In this document: one piece after another, positions 8,182 to 15,260 of the stretch
Layout of the letters: every line of letters begins with the position of its first letter
Position numbering within the stretch: the first letter of the stretch is position 1
Position numbers and translations under genes: made by a program
NCBI RefSeq assembly: GCF_030814715.1
Contig: NZ_JAUSVO010000004.1
Coordinates: 124,001 to 188,000 of the forward strand
Reading direction: 5' to 3'
DNA: 64,000 nucleotides
DNA from: Kaistia dalseonensis
GTDB taxonomy: Bacteria; Pseudomonadota; Alphaproteobacteria; Rhizobiales; Kaistiaceae
Notes under the pieces: model-generated
The model's database searches: none
Seen by the model: the letters and a program-made list of their open reading frames with translations, nothing else
What the model was told of the DNA's origin: nothing

Positions 8182-9156
8182 TCAGCTCCCGGACGCGAGC
8201 GTGATATCGAGCGGCTGTCCGGGATCGAGCTGCAAAGCGGCCCCTTCCGGCAGGGCCTCGACGCGGAAGACCAGCTTGGCGCGGCTTTCCTTGGAATAGA
8301 TCACCGGCGGCGCGAACTCGGCGTCGGTGGCGACATTCGAGACGGTGGCCGCGAGACCGCTGGCGCAGCCGTCGCAGCCAATGGCGATGCGGGTGCCGGG
8401 CGCAACGCGCGACCGGGAGGTCTCCGGCACGAAGAAGACGACCTTGCGGGCGCCGCTTTCCGGCAGCAGCGAGATGACGGCCTGGCCGGCCGGCACCATC
8501 TCGCCGACGCGATAGAATGTGTTCTCGATCCGCCCGGCCGTGGGGGCCGAGCGGCTGCGCCGCGCGAGCGCCGTCTGGGCCGCTTGAACAGCCGCATCGA
8601 GCGCGGCGAGGTTCTGCGTCGCGGCATCAATGGCGTCGGGGCGCGCTGCGAGTTCCGCAACCGCACGGTTCTCGCGGGCGGCGCCGACCCTGGCTTTGGC
8701 GACGTCGAGGTCGGCGGTCGATTGATCGAGCGATGCGACCGAGGCCACGGCCTTGCTCGAGAGCGCCTGATAGCGATCATAGGCCTTCTGTGCCGCAGTC
8801 AACGTCGCCTCGGCCTCGGCGAGCTGGGCGTCGAGAACACGGATTTCCTCAGGCCGCCTGCCGCTCTTCAAATCGGCCAGCGTGGCGGCGCCGGCCGCCC
8901 GCTTGGCCTCGGCTTCGACAAGGGCGGACCGTTCGTCGCGATCATCCTGCTCGAAGAGAACGGCGTCCGCGGCGACATGGTCGCCGCGCTTGACCGCCAG
9001 ATTGGTGAGCCGCCCGCCGGTCTCGGGTCCGATCAGGACATACTCACCCTCGATATAGCCCTGCATCGTCGGCGCTCCCGCCTTCTCGCCACAGGCCGAA
9101 ACGGCAGCGGCGATCAGGGCGAAGAAGACCGATGAAGCAAGCCTCGATGATGTCAT
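8182..9156 (-). CDS. HlyD-family periplasmic adaptor, putative lipoprotein (YbhG-like)
   Basis: Membrane-fusion subunit linking the ABC exporter to the outer membrane. The 324-residue protein starts with a signal peptide ending in the lipobox-like VSAC (Cys about residue 22). It continues with the biotinyl/lipoyl-like half-motif (GGRLTNLAVKRGDHVAADAVLFEQDD), a long alpha-hairpin rich in Ala/Glu/Lys (about 80-190), and the returning beta-barrel (FYRVGEMVPAGQAVISLLPE). ATG overlaps the stop of the upstream TetR gene (ATGA). Gene order TetR-HlyD-ATPase-permease matches the E. coli cecR-ybhGFSR operon. Confidence 0.92.
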   Translation of the reverse strand: MTSSRLASSVFFALIAAAVSACGEKAGAPTMQGYIEGEYVLIGPETGGRLTNLAVKRGDHVAADAVLFEQDDRDERSALVEAEAKRAAGAATLADLKSGRRPEEIRVLDAQLAEAEATLTAAQKAYDRYQALSSKAVASVASLDQSTADLDVAKARVGAARENRAVAELAARPDAIDAATQNLAALDAAVQAAQTALARRSRSAPTAGRIENTFYRVGEMVPAGQAVISLLPESGARKVVFFVPETSRSRVAPGTRIAIGCDGCASGLAATVSNVATDAEFAPPVIYSKESRAKLVFRVEALPEGAALQLDPGQPLDITLASGS

Positions 9157-9902
9157 GCTGCCGTTTCGAGAGGGAGAGCGAAACCGACGATCCTGTCGAT
9201 ATTCTCCTCGACCACCCGGGCGATCAAGTCCAGCTCCTCGTCACCGAGCGCGTTTCGCCCCAGCCGGCGCAAGATCATCGGCCGCCCGATGTGGAAGATG
9301 AAGATCTGCCCCATGATCGTCGCGCTCCGCACGATCGCCTCGTCCGATTGCGGCGCAAGGTCGAACAGAATGCCGATCAGCCCGTTGAGCGGATCCTGGT
9401 CGCTGCAAAGATGCTCATAGACGGCATCGAAGGTCGAAGACGGGTCCATCTGCTCGCGCAGGATGAAGCGAGACCAAAGCTCCGCCTCTTCCTCGCGGAG
9501 CATGGACTGAACCTTCCAGCGGATCAGCTTTCGCAGCATGATTCGCGCGCCCGCCTTGTCCGGCGAGCCATTCAGGTAGTCCCGCGCCTCCGCCTGTTCG
9601 GTGTGCATGTGGCGCGTGATCTGTTCGATCACATATTCGGTCACCGCACGGTGAAGGGCTTCCTTGCTCCCGAAATGATAGACGATGGCAGCCAGATTCG
9701 CGTCGGCGCGCTTGGCGATGTCGCGCGTCGAAGCCGCCTCGAAGCCATAGCGGCCGAAGGCGTCGAGCGCTGCGAGGAGCAGTCGGTGCCGGGTTTCCGC
9801 GCCGCGATCATGGCGCGCCTTGCGATAATGACGCGAGGCCGGCATCTGGGGGCCACTGCCGCCCGCGTCGCGCTCGCTCGCTTCCAGTTCAAGCTTGGCC
9901 AA
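9153..9902 (-). CDS. TetR-family regulator of the efflux operon (CecR/YbiH-like)
   Basis: Dimeric repressor expected to control the operon it heads. The N-terminal helix-turn-helix is seen in AFGRYGFEAASTRDIAKRAD followed by AAIVYHFGSKEALHRAV. The C-terminal part (about 120 residues with LIRWKVQSMLREEEAELWSRFILREQMDP) is typical of the CecR/DUF1956 group. I place the start at a TTG codon (9900-9902): AAGGAG occupies 9909-9914, 6 nt upstream, giving 249 residues against about 223 for E. coli CecR. A longer reading would translate the operator palindromes at 9939-9978. An ATG at 9845 (230 residues) is an alternative. Confidence 0.9.
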   Translation of the reverse strand: MAKLELEASERDAGGSGPQMPASRHYRKARHDRGAETRHRLLLAALDAFGRYGFEAASTRDIAKRADANLAAIVYHFGSKEALHRAVTEYVIEQITRHMHTEQAEARDYLNGSPDKAGARIMLRKLIRWKVQSMLREEEAELWSRFILREQMDPSSTFDAVYEHLCSDQDPLNGLIGILFDLAPQSDEAIVRSATIMGQIFIFHIGRPMILRRLGRNALGDEELDLIARVVEENIDRIVGFALPLETAA

Positions 9903-9938
9903 GATTCGCTCCTTATCGTCCGCAATTCTGGCCGATAT

Positions 9939-9978
9939 ATCAATCGATCGATTGATTTTGTCAAACGATCGATTGATT
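9939..9978. promoter_or_regulatory. Two tandem palindromic operators upstream of the TetR/efflux operon
   Basis: Site 1, ATCAATCGATCGATTGAT at 9939-9956, is a perfect 18-bp palindrome. Site 2, TCAAACGATCGATTGA at 9961-9976, is the same sequence with one mismatch. Their starts are 21 bp apart (two helical turns), so two TetR dimers could bind the same DNA face. They sit 37-75 bp upstream of the TTG start, where an autoregulatory operator would be expected. Confidence 0.8.
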
Positions 9979-10000
9979 TGTTTCTGAATGTTGCTCGGCT

Positions 10001-10960
10001 TCACTCCCGGCGGACGGTGCCGGCCTCGACAAGCCACTGGACGGCCTCATAGACCGCTTCGAGCGAGTTGTAGCGCGGCTTGTAGCCGAGCAGGCGGACC
10101 GCCTTCTCGATCGAGCAGTTGGGGCTGTGGGCGATGTGGTCGAAGGTGGCCTGCGCCAGCTCCGGGCTGTGCAGGCCTTCGAACTCCGGCCATGGCACGA
10201 AGCGGAGCCTGGCTTCGCGGCCGAACCATCCCGCAACGGCCTCCGCATAGCCACAAAGGCTGATGGCGGCCGGCGAGACCGTGTGGAAGGCCTCGCCCTT
10301 CGCCTGGCTCCAATGCGCGATCGCGGCCATGAACATCTGCGCCACGTCGTCGGCATGGACATGGTGGACGGTTTCGAGACCGAAATTGGCGATCGTCACC
10401 TCGCGTTCGGTGGCGAGCGCGGTGAAGATCTCGGGATCGAAATGGCCGGCCGGATTGAGCGGCGCCCAGCCCGGGCCGACAATATGTCCCGGATGGACGA
10501 TGGTGGCGGGAAAGCCCGTGCGGCGGGCATGGTCGAGCAGATAGGCCTCAATCGCCGCCTTCTGGATGCCGTACTCGCCAAAGGGCCGGCGCGGTGCGGT
10601 CTCCAGCGTCGGCACGGTGACGCTGGGGCCGTGCACCCAGATCGTGCCGGTATGCAGGAAGTGCTGCACTTGTCCGTCCAGCGCCTCGACCAGATGGCGG
10701 GCGCTGTCGAGCGTGAAGCAGATCATGTCGATGACAATGTCGGGGCGGAGCGAACGGATCGTTTCGCCGAACGTGCCGGCTGCCTCCTCGGCCACCCGGT
10801 CGACGGCAAGCGTCTCCACCTGCGTCCAGGCGCCGTGCGGTTGATAGGGCGCACGCTGGCCCCGGCTCACATTCACGACGTCGAAACCGGCTTCCACGAG
10901 CCGCGGCACCAGATAGGTCCCGACATGGCCGCTGCCGCCGATGATCACCACCCGCGTCAT
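10001..10960 (-). CDS. NAD-dependent epimerase/dehydratase family protein (extended SDR)
   Basis: The 319-residue protein opens MTRVVIIGGSGHVGTYLVPRL, a classic NAD(P)-binding GxxGxxG motif. It carries the catalytic YxxxK as YGIQK in GEYGIQKAAIEAYLLDH. The remainder (VHPGHIVGPGWAPLNPAG, HHVHADDVAQMFMAAI) is typical of extended short-chain dehydrogenases acting on nucleotide sugars or related substrates. The substrate cannot be named. Start 10960 is chosen for GGGAGG just upstream; the frame is open for 41 more codons without homology. It lies upstream of the TetR gene on the same strand, separated by the operator region, and divergent from the ArsR gene. Confidence 0.88.
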   Translation of the reverse strand: MTRVVIIGGSGHVGTYLVPRLVEAGFDVVNVSRGQRAPYQPHGAWTQVETLAVDRVAEEAAGTFGETIRSLRPDIVIDMICFTLDSARHLVEALDGQVQHFLHTGTIWVHGPSVTVPTLETAPRRPFGEYGIQKAAIEAYLLDHARRTGFPATIVHPGHIVGPGWAPLNPAGHFDPEIFTALATEREVTIANFGLETVHHVHADDVAQMFMAAIAHWSQAKGEAFHTVSPAAISLCGYAEAVAGWFGREARLRFVPWPEFEGLHSPELAQATFDHIAHSPNCSIEKAVRLLGYKPRYNSLEAVYEAVQWLVEAGTVRRE

Positions 10961-11085
10961 TGCATCCTCCCTCAAAACGCTGCGGCGATGGTAGCCGAAG
11001 TCGCGCGGGCTGTCCGGTGCCGGGCTTCGTGGCCGCGTCCTGCGCGCTTCGCCCTGTAGCACGGCCTTGATAGGGGCCGTCAATC

Positions 11086-11439
11086 GTGATACTTAAGCAT
11101 ATGCTTAACCAATCAGCCGTACTCGATCAGGTCTTTCATGCGCTCGCCGATCCGACGCGGCGCACCATCGTCGAGCGGCTGACGCGCGGGCCCGTCTCGG
11201 TCAGCGCGCTGGCCGAGCCGCTTTCCATGTCGCTGCCGGCCGTGCTGCAGCATTTGCAGGTGCTGGAAGCGAGCGGGCTGGTTCGCTCCGAAAAGGTCGG
11301 CCGCGTGCGGACCTGCCGGATCGAGCCGGAGACATTGAAGACGGTGGAGGACTGGGTCGCGGAACGGCGGGCGGTCTGGGAGACCCGGTTCGACCGGCTC
11401 GCCGCTTTCCTCGCCGAGGAAGAGGATCAATCGAAATGA
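11086..11439 (+). CDS. ArsR-family transcriptional regulator
   Basis: Small winged-helix repressor, 117 residues from GTG 11086 or 112 from ATG 11101. The HTH core is FHALADPTRRTIVERLTRGPVSVSALAEPLSMSLPAVLQHLQVLEASGLV. No metal-ligand cysteines are visible, so it belongs to the non-metal ArsR group usually paired with SRPBCC/AHSA1 proteins, exactly the next gene here. The GTG start has AGGGG about 9 nt upstream; the ATG lies in the middle of a 16-bp palindrome (11093-11108) that could be the autoregulatory operator. The start overlaps the likely promoter of the divergent epimerase gene. Confidence 0.92.
   Translation: MILKHMLNQSAVLDQVFHALADPTRRTIVERLTRGPVSVSALAEPLSMSLPAVLQHLQVLEASGLVRSEKVGRVRTCRIEPETLKTVEDWVAERRAVWETRFDRLAAFLAEEEDQSK
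11093..11108. promoter_or_regulatory. 16-bp palindrome at the ArsR gene start (candidate operator)
   Basis: TTAAGCATATGCTTAA is a perfect palindrome centred on 11100/11101, and its ATG is one of the two possible start codons. Position and symmetry suit an autoregulatory ArsR site that would block RNA polymerase or a very short leader. Confidence 0.6.
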
Positions 11440-11450
11440 AGGAGGAGATC

Positions 11451-12347
11451 ATGACGAAACGAACGGCCGAGCACGCGACATTCGTAATCGACCGCGTCTT
11501 CGCCGCGGCCCCGGGGCGCGTCTTCAACGCCTTTGCCGATGAGAAGGCCAAGGCGCGCTGGTTCGGCGGACCGAAGGAGTGGGACCAAGGCGAGCGCTCG
11601 ATGGATTTTCGCGTCGGCGGTCGCGAGGTCAATCGCGGCGGCCCGGCCGGAGGGCCGCAGCATTCATTCGAGGCGCTCTATTGGGACATCGTGCCGAACG
11701 AGCGCATCGTCTACAGCTACGAGATGCATCTCGACGACAGGAAGATCTCGGTCTCGCTCGCCACGATCGAGATGAAGCCGGAAGGCAGCGGCACCCGCCT
11801 CGTCGTCACCGAGCAAGGAGTGTTCCTTGATGGATATGACGACAATTCGAGCCGCGAGCACGGTACGCGCCAACTGATCGAGACGCTCGGGCGGTCCCTG
11901 GAGGAGGATGGTGGCGATGACCAGCACGCCGTCGTGCTGCATCGCATTGTCGATCTGCCGCCGGCCGAGCTGTTCAAGGCGTGGTCCGATCCGGAACGGC
12001 TGAAGAACTGGTGGGGGCCGAACGGCTTCACCAACACCTTCCATGAATATGACCTGCGGCCGGGCGGCGCCTGGCGCTTCGTCATGCACGGTCCAGACGG
12101 CCAGAACTATCCGAACGAGAGCGTCTTCGTCGATGTGGACGAGCCGAAACGGATCGTCTTCGACCATCTGAACGGTCATATTTTCCGCATGACCTTCGCC
12201 CTGACCGATCTCGGCGGCCAGACGGATCTCGAAATGCGCATGAGCTTCCCCACCAAGGAGGACTGCGACGCGATCCGTGCCTTCGTGACGGAGAAGAACG
12301 GCGAAGTTCTCGATCGCCTGGAAGCGGAAATGGCCAGCGCGGGCTGA
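11451..12347 (+). CDS. Tandem AHSA1/SRPBCC domain protein (fusion)
   Basis: A 298-residue protein with two START-like SRPBCC domains in one chain. Domain 1 covers about residues 8-150 (FVIDRVFAAAPGRVFNAFADEKAKARWFGG). Domain 2 covers about 162-295 (VLHRIVDLPPAELFKAWSDPERLKNWWGPNGF). In most genomes these are separate genes downstream of an ArsR regulator. GGAGG at 11441-11445 supports the ATG at 11451; the upstream ATG overlapping the arsR stop is less likely. Such domains bind hydrophobic ligands or act as co-regulators; ligand unknown. Transcription is presumably coupled to and repressed by the ArsR protein. Confidence 0.9.
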   Translation: MTKRTAEHATFVIDRVFAAAPGRVFNAFADEKAKARWFGGPKEWDQGERSMDFRVGGREVNRGGPAGGPQHSFEALYWDIVPNERIVYSYEMHLDDRKISVSLATIEMKPEGSGTRLVVTEQGVFLDGYDDNSSREHGTRQLIETLGRSLEEDGGDDQHAVVLHRIVDLPPAELFKAWSDPERLKNWWGPNGFTNTFHEYDLRPGGAWRFVMHGPDGQNYPNESVFVDVDEPKRIVFDHLNGHIFRMTFALTDLGGQTDLEMRMSFPTKEDCDAIRAFVTEKNGEVLDRLEAEMASAG

Positions 12348-12355
12348 ACCTGTCG

Positions 12356-13633
12356 TCAGATCCGGTCGCGGAGCGCGTACCAGCTCATGCCCGCGACCAG
12401 CGCCGGCCAGCGCAGCAGCTTGCCGCCGGGAAAGCGCGGGCAGGGCAGGGCGGCGAAGCGGTCGAGCTTGCCGGGATCGCCGAGGATCGCCTCGGCGATG
12501 ACCTTGCCGCCGAAGGGCGCCAGTGCCACGCCCTGGCCGGAATAGCCGGATGCCGCATAGACGCCGGTCTTCAGCCGGCGCAGAAAGGGCAGGCGATTGA
12601 CCGTCACGGCGAGCGTGCCACCCCATCCATAATCGATCCGCGCATTGGCGAGCTTCGGATAGATCTTGAGCAGATGGGCGCGGACGAAGGCGACGATATC
12701 GGCCGGGTCTCTGCGCGAATAGGTCTCGCCGCCGCCGAAGAGGATGCGGCCGTCCGGCGTCGGGCGCCAGTAATAGACTACGAAGCGCGAATCCGAGACC
12801 GCCTCGCCGCCGGGAATGAGCCCACCCGGCTCGCCTGCGCCGATCGGCTCGGTCGTCAGGATATAGTTCTTGATCGGCATGGCGCTGGTCTCGGTCTCCT
12901 CGTCTATGCCGTCGAGAAGACCATTGCCGGCGAGAACCACGATGTCGGCCGTGATGCGGCCACGCCCGGTCTCGATGACGGTCGCCTTGCCCTTGTCGAG
13001 GCGGATCGCCCCCGTTCCCTCATGAATGCGCGCGCCGGCCTTCTGCGCCGCGCGGGCGAGACCTTGCGCGAATTTGAGCGGGTGGAGATGGCCGGCGGTG
13101 CGATCGAGCCGCCCGCCATAATAGCCATCGGAGCCGATCATGGCCGGCAGGCGGTCGCGCTCGATCCATTCGGCATGGCTGTAGCCATAATCGACATTGA
13201 GCTTCTCGACATAGTGGCGCTCTTCCGCGACCAGCCTTTGCTTGTGCACGGCCTCGATCAGGCCCGGGCGCCATTCCGCGTCGATGCCGTGCCGCTCGAT
13301 CAGGCTCATCACCAACGCCTTGGATTCCTCGGCGAGGCCCCAGAGCTCATGCGCCGCCGGGCGGCCGAGATGGCGTTCCAGCCAGTCCTGGTCGCGGCGC
13401 TGGCCGGTGTGAAGCTGGCCGCCATTGCGCCCCGATGCGCCCCAGCCGATTTTCTCCGCCTCGATCAGGACGACGTCGATGCCGGCTTCGGCCAGATGCA
13501 GCGCGCAGGAAAGACCCGTAAACCCGCCGCCAATGATCGCGACATGCGCCTTGGCGTCGCCGTCGAGCGGCGGAAATGTCAGGTTCTGGTCGGCGGTCGC
13601 GGCGTACCAGGAGGGAGCGTGCGGCTGGGTCAT
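12356..13633 (-). CDS. puuB: FAD-dependent gamma-glutamylputrescine oxidase (PuuB-like)
   Basis: DAO-family flavoprotein of 425 residues (E. coli PuuB 426). The FAD site is VAIIGGGFTGLSCALHLAEAG near residues 31-51, followed by EAEKIGWGASGRNGGQLHTGQ. The C-terminal FAD contact is ASGYSGQGVALAPFGGKVIAE. It is expected to oxidise the gamma-glutamylated diamine to the aldehyde. Third gene of a minus-strand set with a glutamylpolyamine synthetase and a class III aminotransferase, divergent from potFGHI transport genes, so polyamine catabolism is strongly favoured over other DAO substrates. Confidence 0.88.
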   Translation of the reverse strand: MTQPHAPSWYAATADQNLTFPPLDGDAKAHVAIIGGGFTGLSCALHLAEAGIDVVLIEAEKIGWGASGRNGGQLHTGQRRDQDWLERHLGRPAAHELWGLAEESKALVMSLIERHGIDAEWRPGLIEAVHKQRLVAEERHYVEKLNVDYGYSHAEWIERDRLPAMIGSDGYYGGRLDRTAGHLHPLKFAQGLARAAQKAGARIHEGTGAIRLDKGKATVIETGRGRITADIVVLAGNGLLDGIDEETETSAMPIKNYILTTEPIGAGEPGGLIPGGEAVSDSRFVVYYWRPTPDGRILFGGGETYSRRDPADIVAFVRAHLLKIYPKLANARIDYGWGGTLAVTVNRLPFLRRLKTGVYAASGYSGQGVALAPFGGKVIAEAILGDPGKLDRFAALPCPRFPGGKLLRWPALVAGMSWYALRDRI

Positions 13634-13667
13634 GCCGTAGCGCCGATGAAAGGCTCCGGCCGAACCA

Positions 13668-13703
13668 CCTCCCTCTCCCTTGCAGGGAGGGTTGGGGAGG
13701 GGG
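13668..13703. repeat. Short C/G-rich palindromic intergenic repeat
   Basis: The gap between puuB and the aminotransferase gene holds CCTCCCTCTCCCTTGCAGGG followed by AGGGTTGGGGAGGGGG. CTCCCT (13675-13680) pairs with AGGGAG (13684-13689) across a 3-nt loop. Similar CCCTCTCCC/GGGAGAGG elements occur near 41816-41949. Confidence 0.6.
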
Positions 13704-13727
13704 CCAGAACGAAGGGGGCGATCCGCT

Positions 13728-15125
13728 TCAAATCAAACCCAGCCGCTTCACTTCGGCGTAGGTGTCGTCCAGCGTCGTCTTCGCGATCGCCAGAAGCTGG
13801 TCCGCCTCGTCATGAGAGAGCGTGAGTGGCGGGGAGAGGATCAGCGAATCCCGCACTGCGCGCATGACGAGCCCGTTCTTGAACGAGAAATCGCGCGCGA
13901 TCGTGCCGACCTTGCCCGTATCCGGGAATTTCTGCTGCCGCGACGGCTTGTTCGGTACCAGTTCTAGCGCGCCCATCAGCCCGGTCATGCGGGCTTCGCC
14001 CACCAGCGGATGCTCGCCGAGCGCCTTCCAGCCGGCTTGCAGATAGGGTCCGATATCGTCGCGGACGCGGTCGACCAGCTTCTCATCCTCGATGATGCGC
14101 AGGTTTTCGAGCGCCGCCGCAGCGGCGACCGGATGCGCGCCATAGGTGAAGCCATGATGGAATTCGCCGCCCGGCCCGATCAGCACATCGGAGACCTTGT
14201 CGGAGACCATGACGCCGCCAATCGGCAGATAGCCTGATGAAAGCCCCTTGGCGATCGGCATCAGGTCGGCGGCGATGCCGAAGGTCTCGGAGCCGAACCA
14301 GTTGCCGGTGCGGCCGAAGCCGGTGATGACCTCGTCGGCAACGAGCAGGATCTCGCGATCCTTCAGGATGCGCGCGATCTCGGGCCAATAGGTGGAGGGC
14401 GGAATGATGACGCCGCCGGCGCCCTGGATCGGCTCGGCGATGAAGGCGCCGATATTCTCCTCTCCGATCGCCTCGATCGCCTTTTCGAGCTCGCGCGCAG
14501 CCTGCACGCCGAATTCCTCTGGAGTCGCGTCGCCGCCCTCGCCGAACCAGTAGGGCTGAGCGATATGGTGGATGCCGGGGATCGGCAGGCCGCCCTGGCT
14601 GTGCATCGACTTCATGCCGCCAAGGCTGGCGCCGCCCATGGTTGAGCCGTGATAGGCGTTGTTGCGCGCGATGATGACCGACTTGCCCGGCTTGCCGAGG
14701 CTCGCCCAATAATGGCGGACCATGCGGATGACGGTGTCGTTCGCCTCCGAGCCCGAGCCGACATAGAAGACATGGTTGAACTGCGGCGGCGCGAGGCGCG
14801 CGAGCGTTTCCGAAAGCGCGATGGCCGGCGGGTGGGTCGTCTTGAAGAAGGTGTTGTAATAGGAGAGATCGGCCATCTGGCGCTGGATGGCGTCGGCGAT
14901 CTCCTTGCGGCCGTGACCGATATTGACGCACCAGAGGCCGGCCATGCCGTCGAGGATGCGATTACCGTCGGAATCGTAGATCCACGACCCCTCGGCCCTG
15001 ACGATGACGCGGCTGCCCTCGGCATTGAGCGCCTTCATATCCGAGAAGGCGTGGATGTGATGCGCCGCATCGCGTGCGCGATAATCGGCCGTCAGATTGG
15101 AGAGTTTGGTCAATTTGGCAGCCAC
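13728..15125 (-). CDS. spuC: Class III aminotransferase, putrescine-pyruvate type (SpuC-like)
   Basis: PLP enzyme transferring the amino group of putrescine (or related omega-amines) to pyruvate. Conserved features: SEGNRILDGMAGLWC-like segment (SDGNRILDGMAGLWCVNIGHG), GSEANDTVIRMVRHYW, YHGSTMGGASLGG, cofactor Asp in LLVADEVITGFGRTG and the Schiff-base Lys in PIAKGLSSGYLP. The frame opens at ATG 15155, but that ATG lies inside an intergenic palindromic repeat. I prefer GTG 15125, which gives an N-terminus of family length (465 residues); its ribosome site is unusually close. Middle gene of the putative puuA-spuC-puuB operon. Confidence 0.9.
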   Translation of the reverse strand: MAAKLTKLSNLTADYRARDAAHHIHAFSDMKALNAEGSRVIVRAEGSWIYDSDGNRILDGMAGLWCVNIGHGRKEIADAIQRQMADLSYYNTFFKTTHPPAIALSETLARLAPPQFNHVFYVGSGSEANDTVIRMVRHYWASLGKPGKSVIIARNNAYHGSTMGGASLGGMKSMHSQGGLPIPGIHHIAQPYWFGEGGDATPEEFGVQAARELEKAIEAIGEENIGAFIAEPIQGAGGVIIPPSTYWPEIARILKDREILLVADEVITGFGRTGNWFGSETFGIAADLMPIAKGLSSGYLPIGGVMVSDKVSDVLIGPGGEFHHGFTYGAHPVAAAAALENLRIIEDEKLVDRVRDDIGPYLQAGWKALGEHPLVGEARMTGLMGALELVPNKPSRQQKFPDTGKVGTIARDFSFKNGLVMRAVRDSLILSPPLTLSHDEADQLLAIAKTTLDDTYAEVKRLGLI

Positions 15126-15148
15126 GCTTCCTGGAAATCCACTATCCG

Positions 15149-15236
15149 TTGTCATTGCCGGGCTCGGCCCGGCAATCCAGCTTCAACTGCACCAGCCACC
15201 AGTCTGGATTGCCGGGTCAAGCCCGGCAGTCACATG
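15149..15236. repeat. Second paired GTCAT...ATCCA palindromic repeat
   Basis: Left copy 15149-15180 (TTGTCATTGCCGGGCTCGG ... CAATCCAG) and right copy 15204-15236 (CTGGATTGCCGGGTCAAG ... GTCACATG) are inverted relative to each other, each with an internal CCGGG/CCCGG hairpin. Same architecture as 5928-6031. It lies between the glutamine-synthetase-like and aminotransferase genes and overlaps the most upstream ATG of the latter. Confidence 0.85.
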
Positions 15237-15260
15237 GCCCGGAGAGCCGACCAGCGCGCC

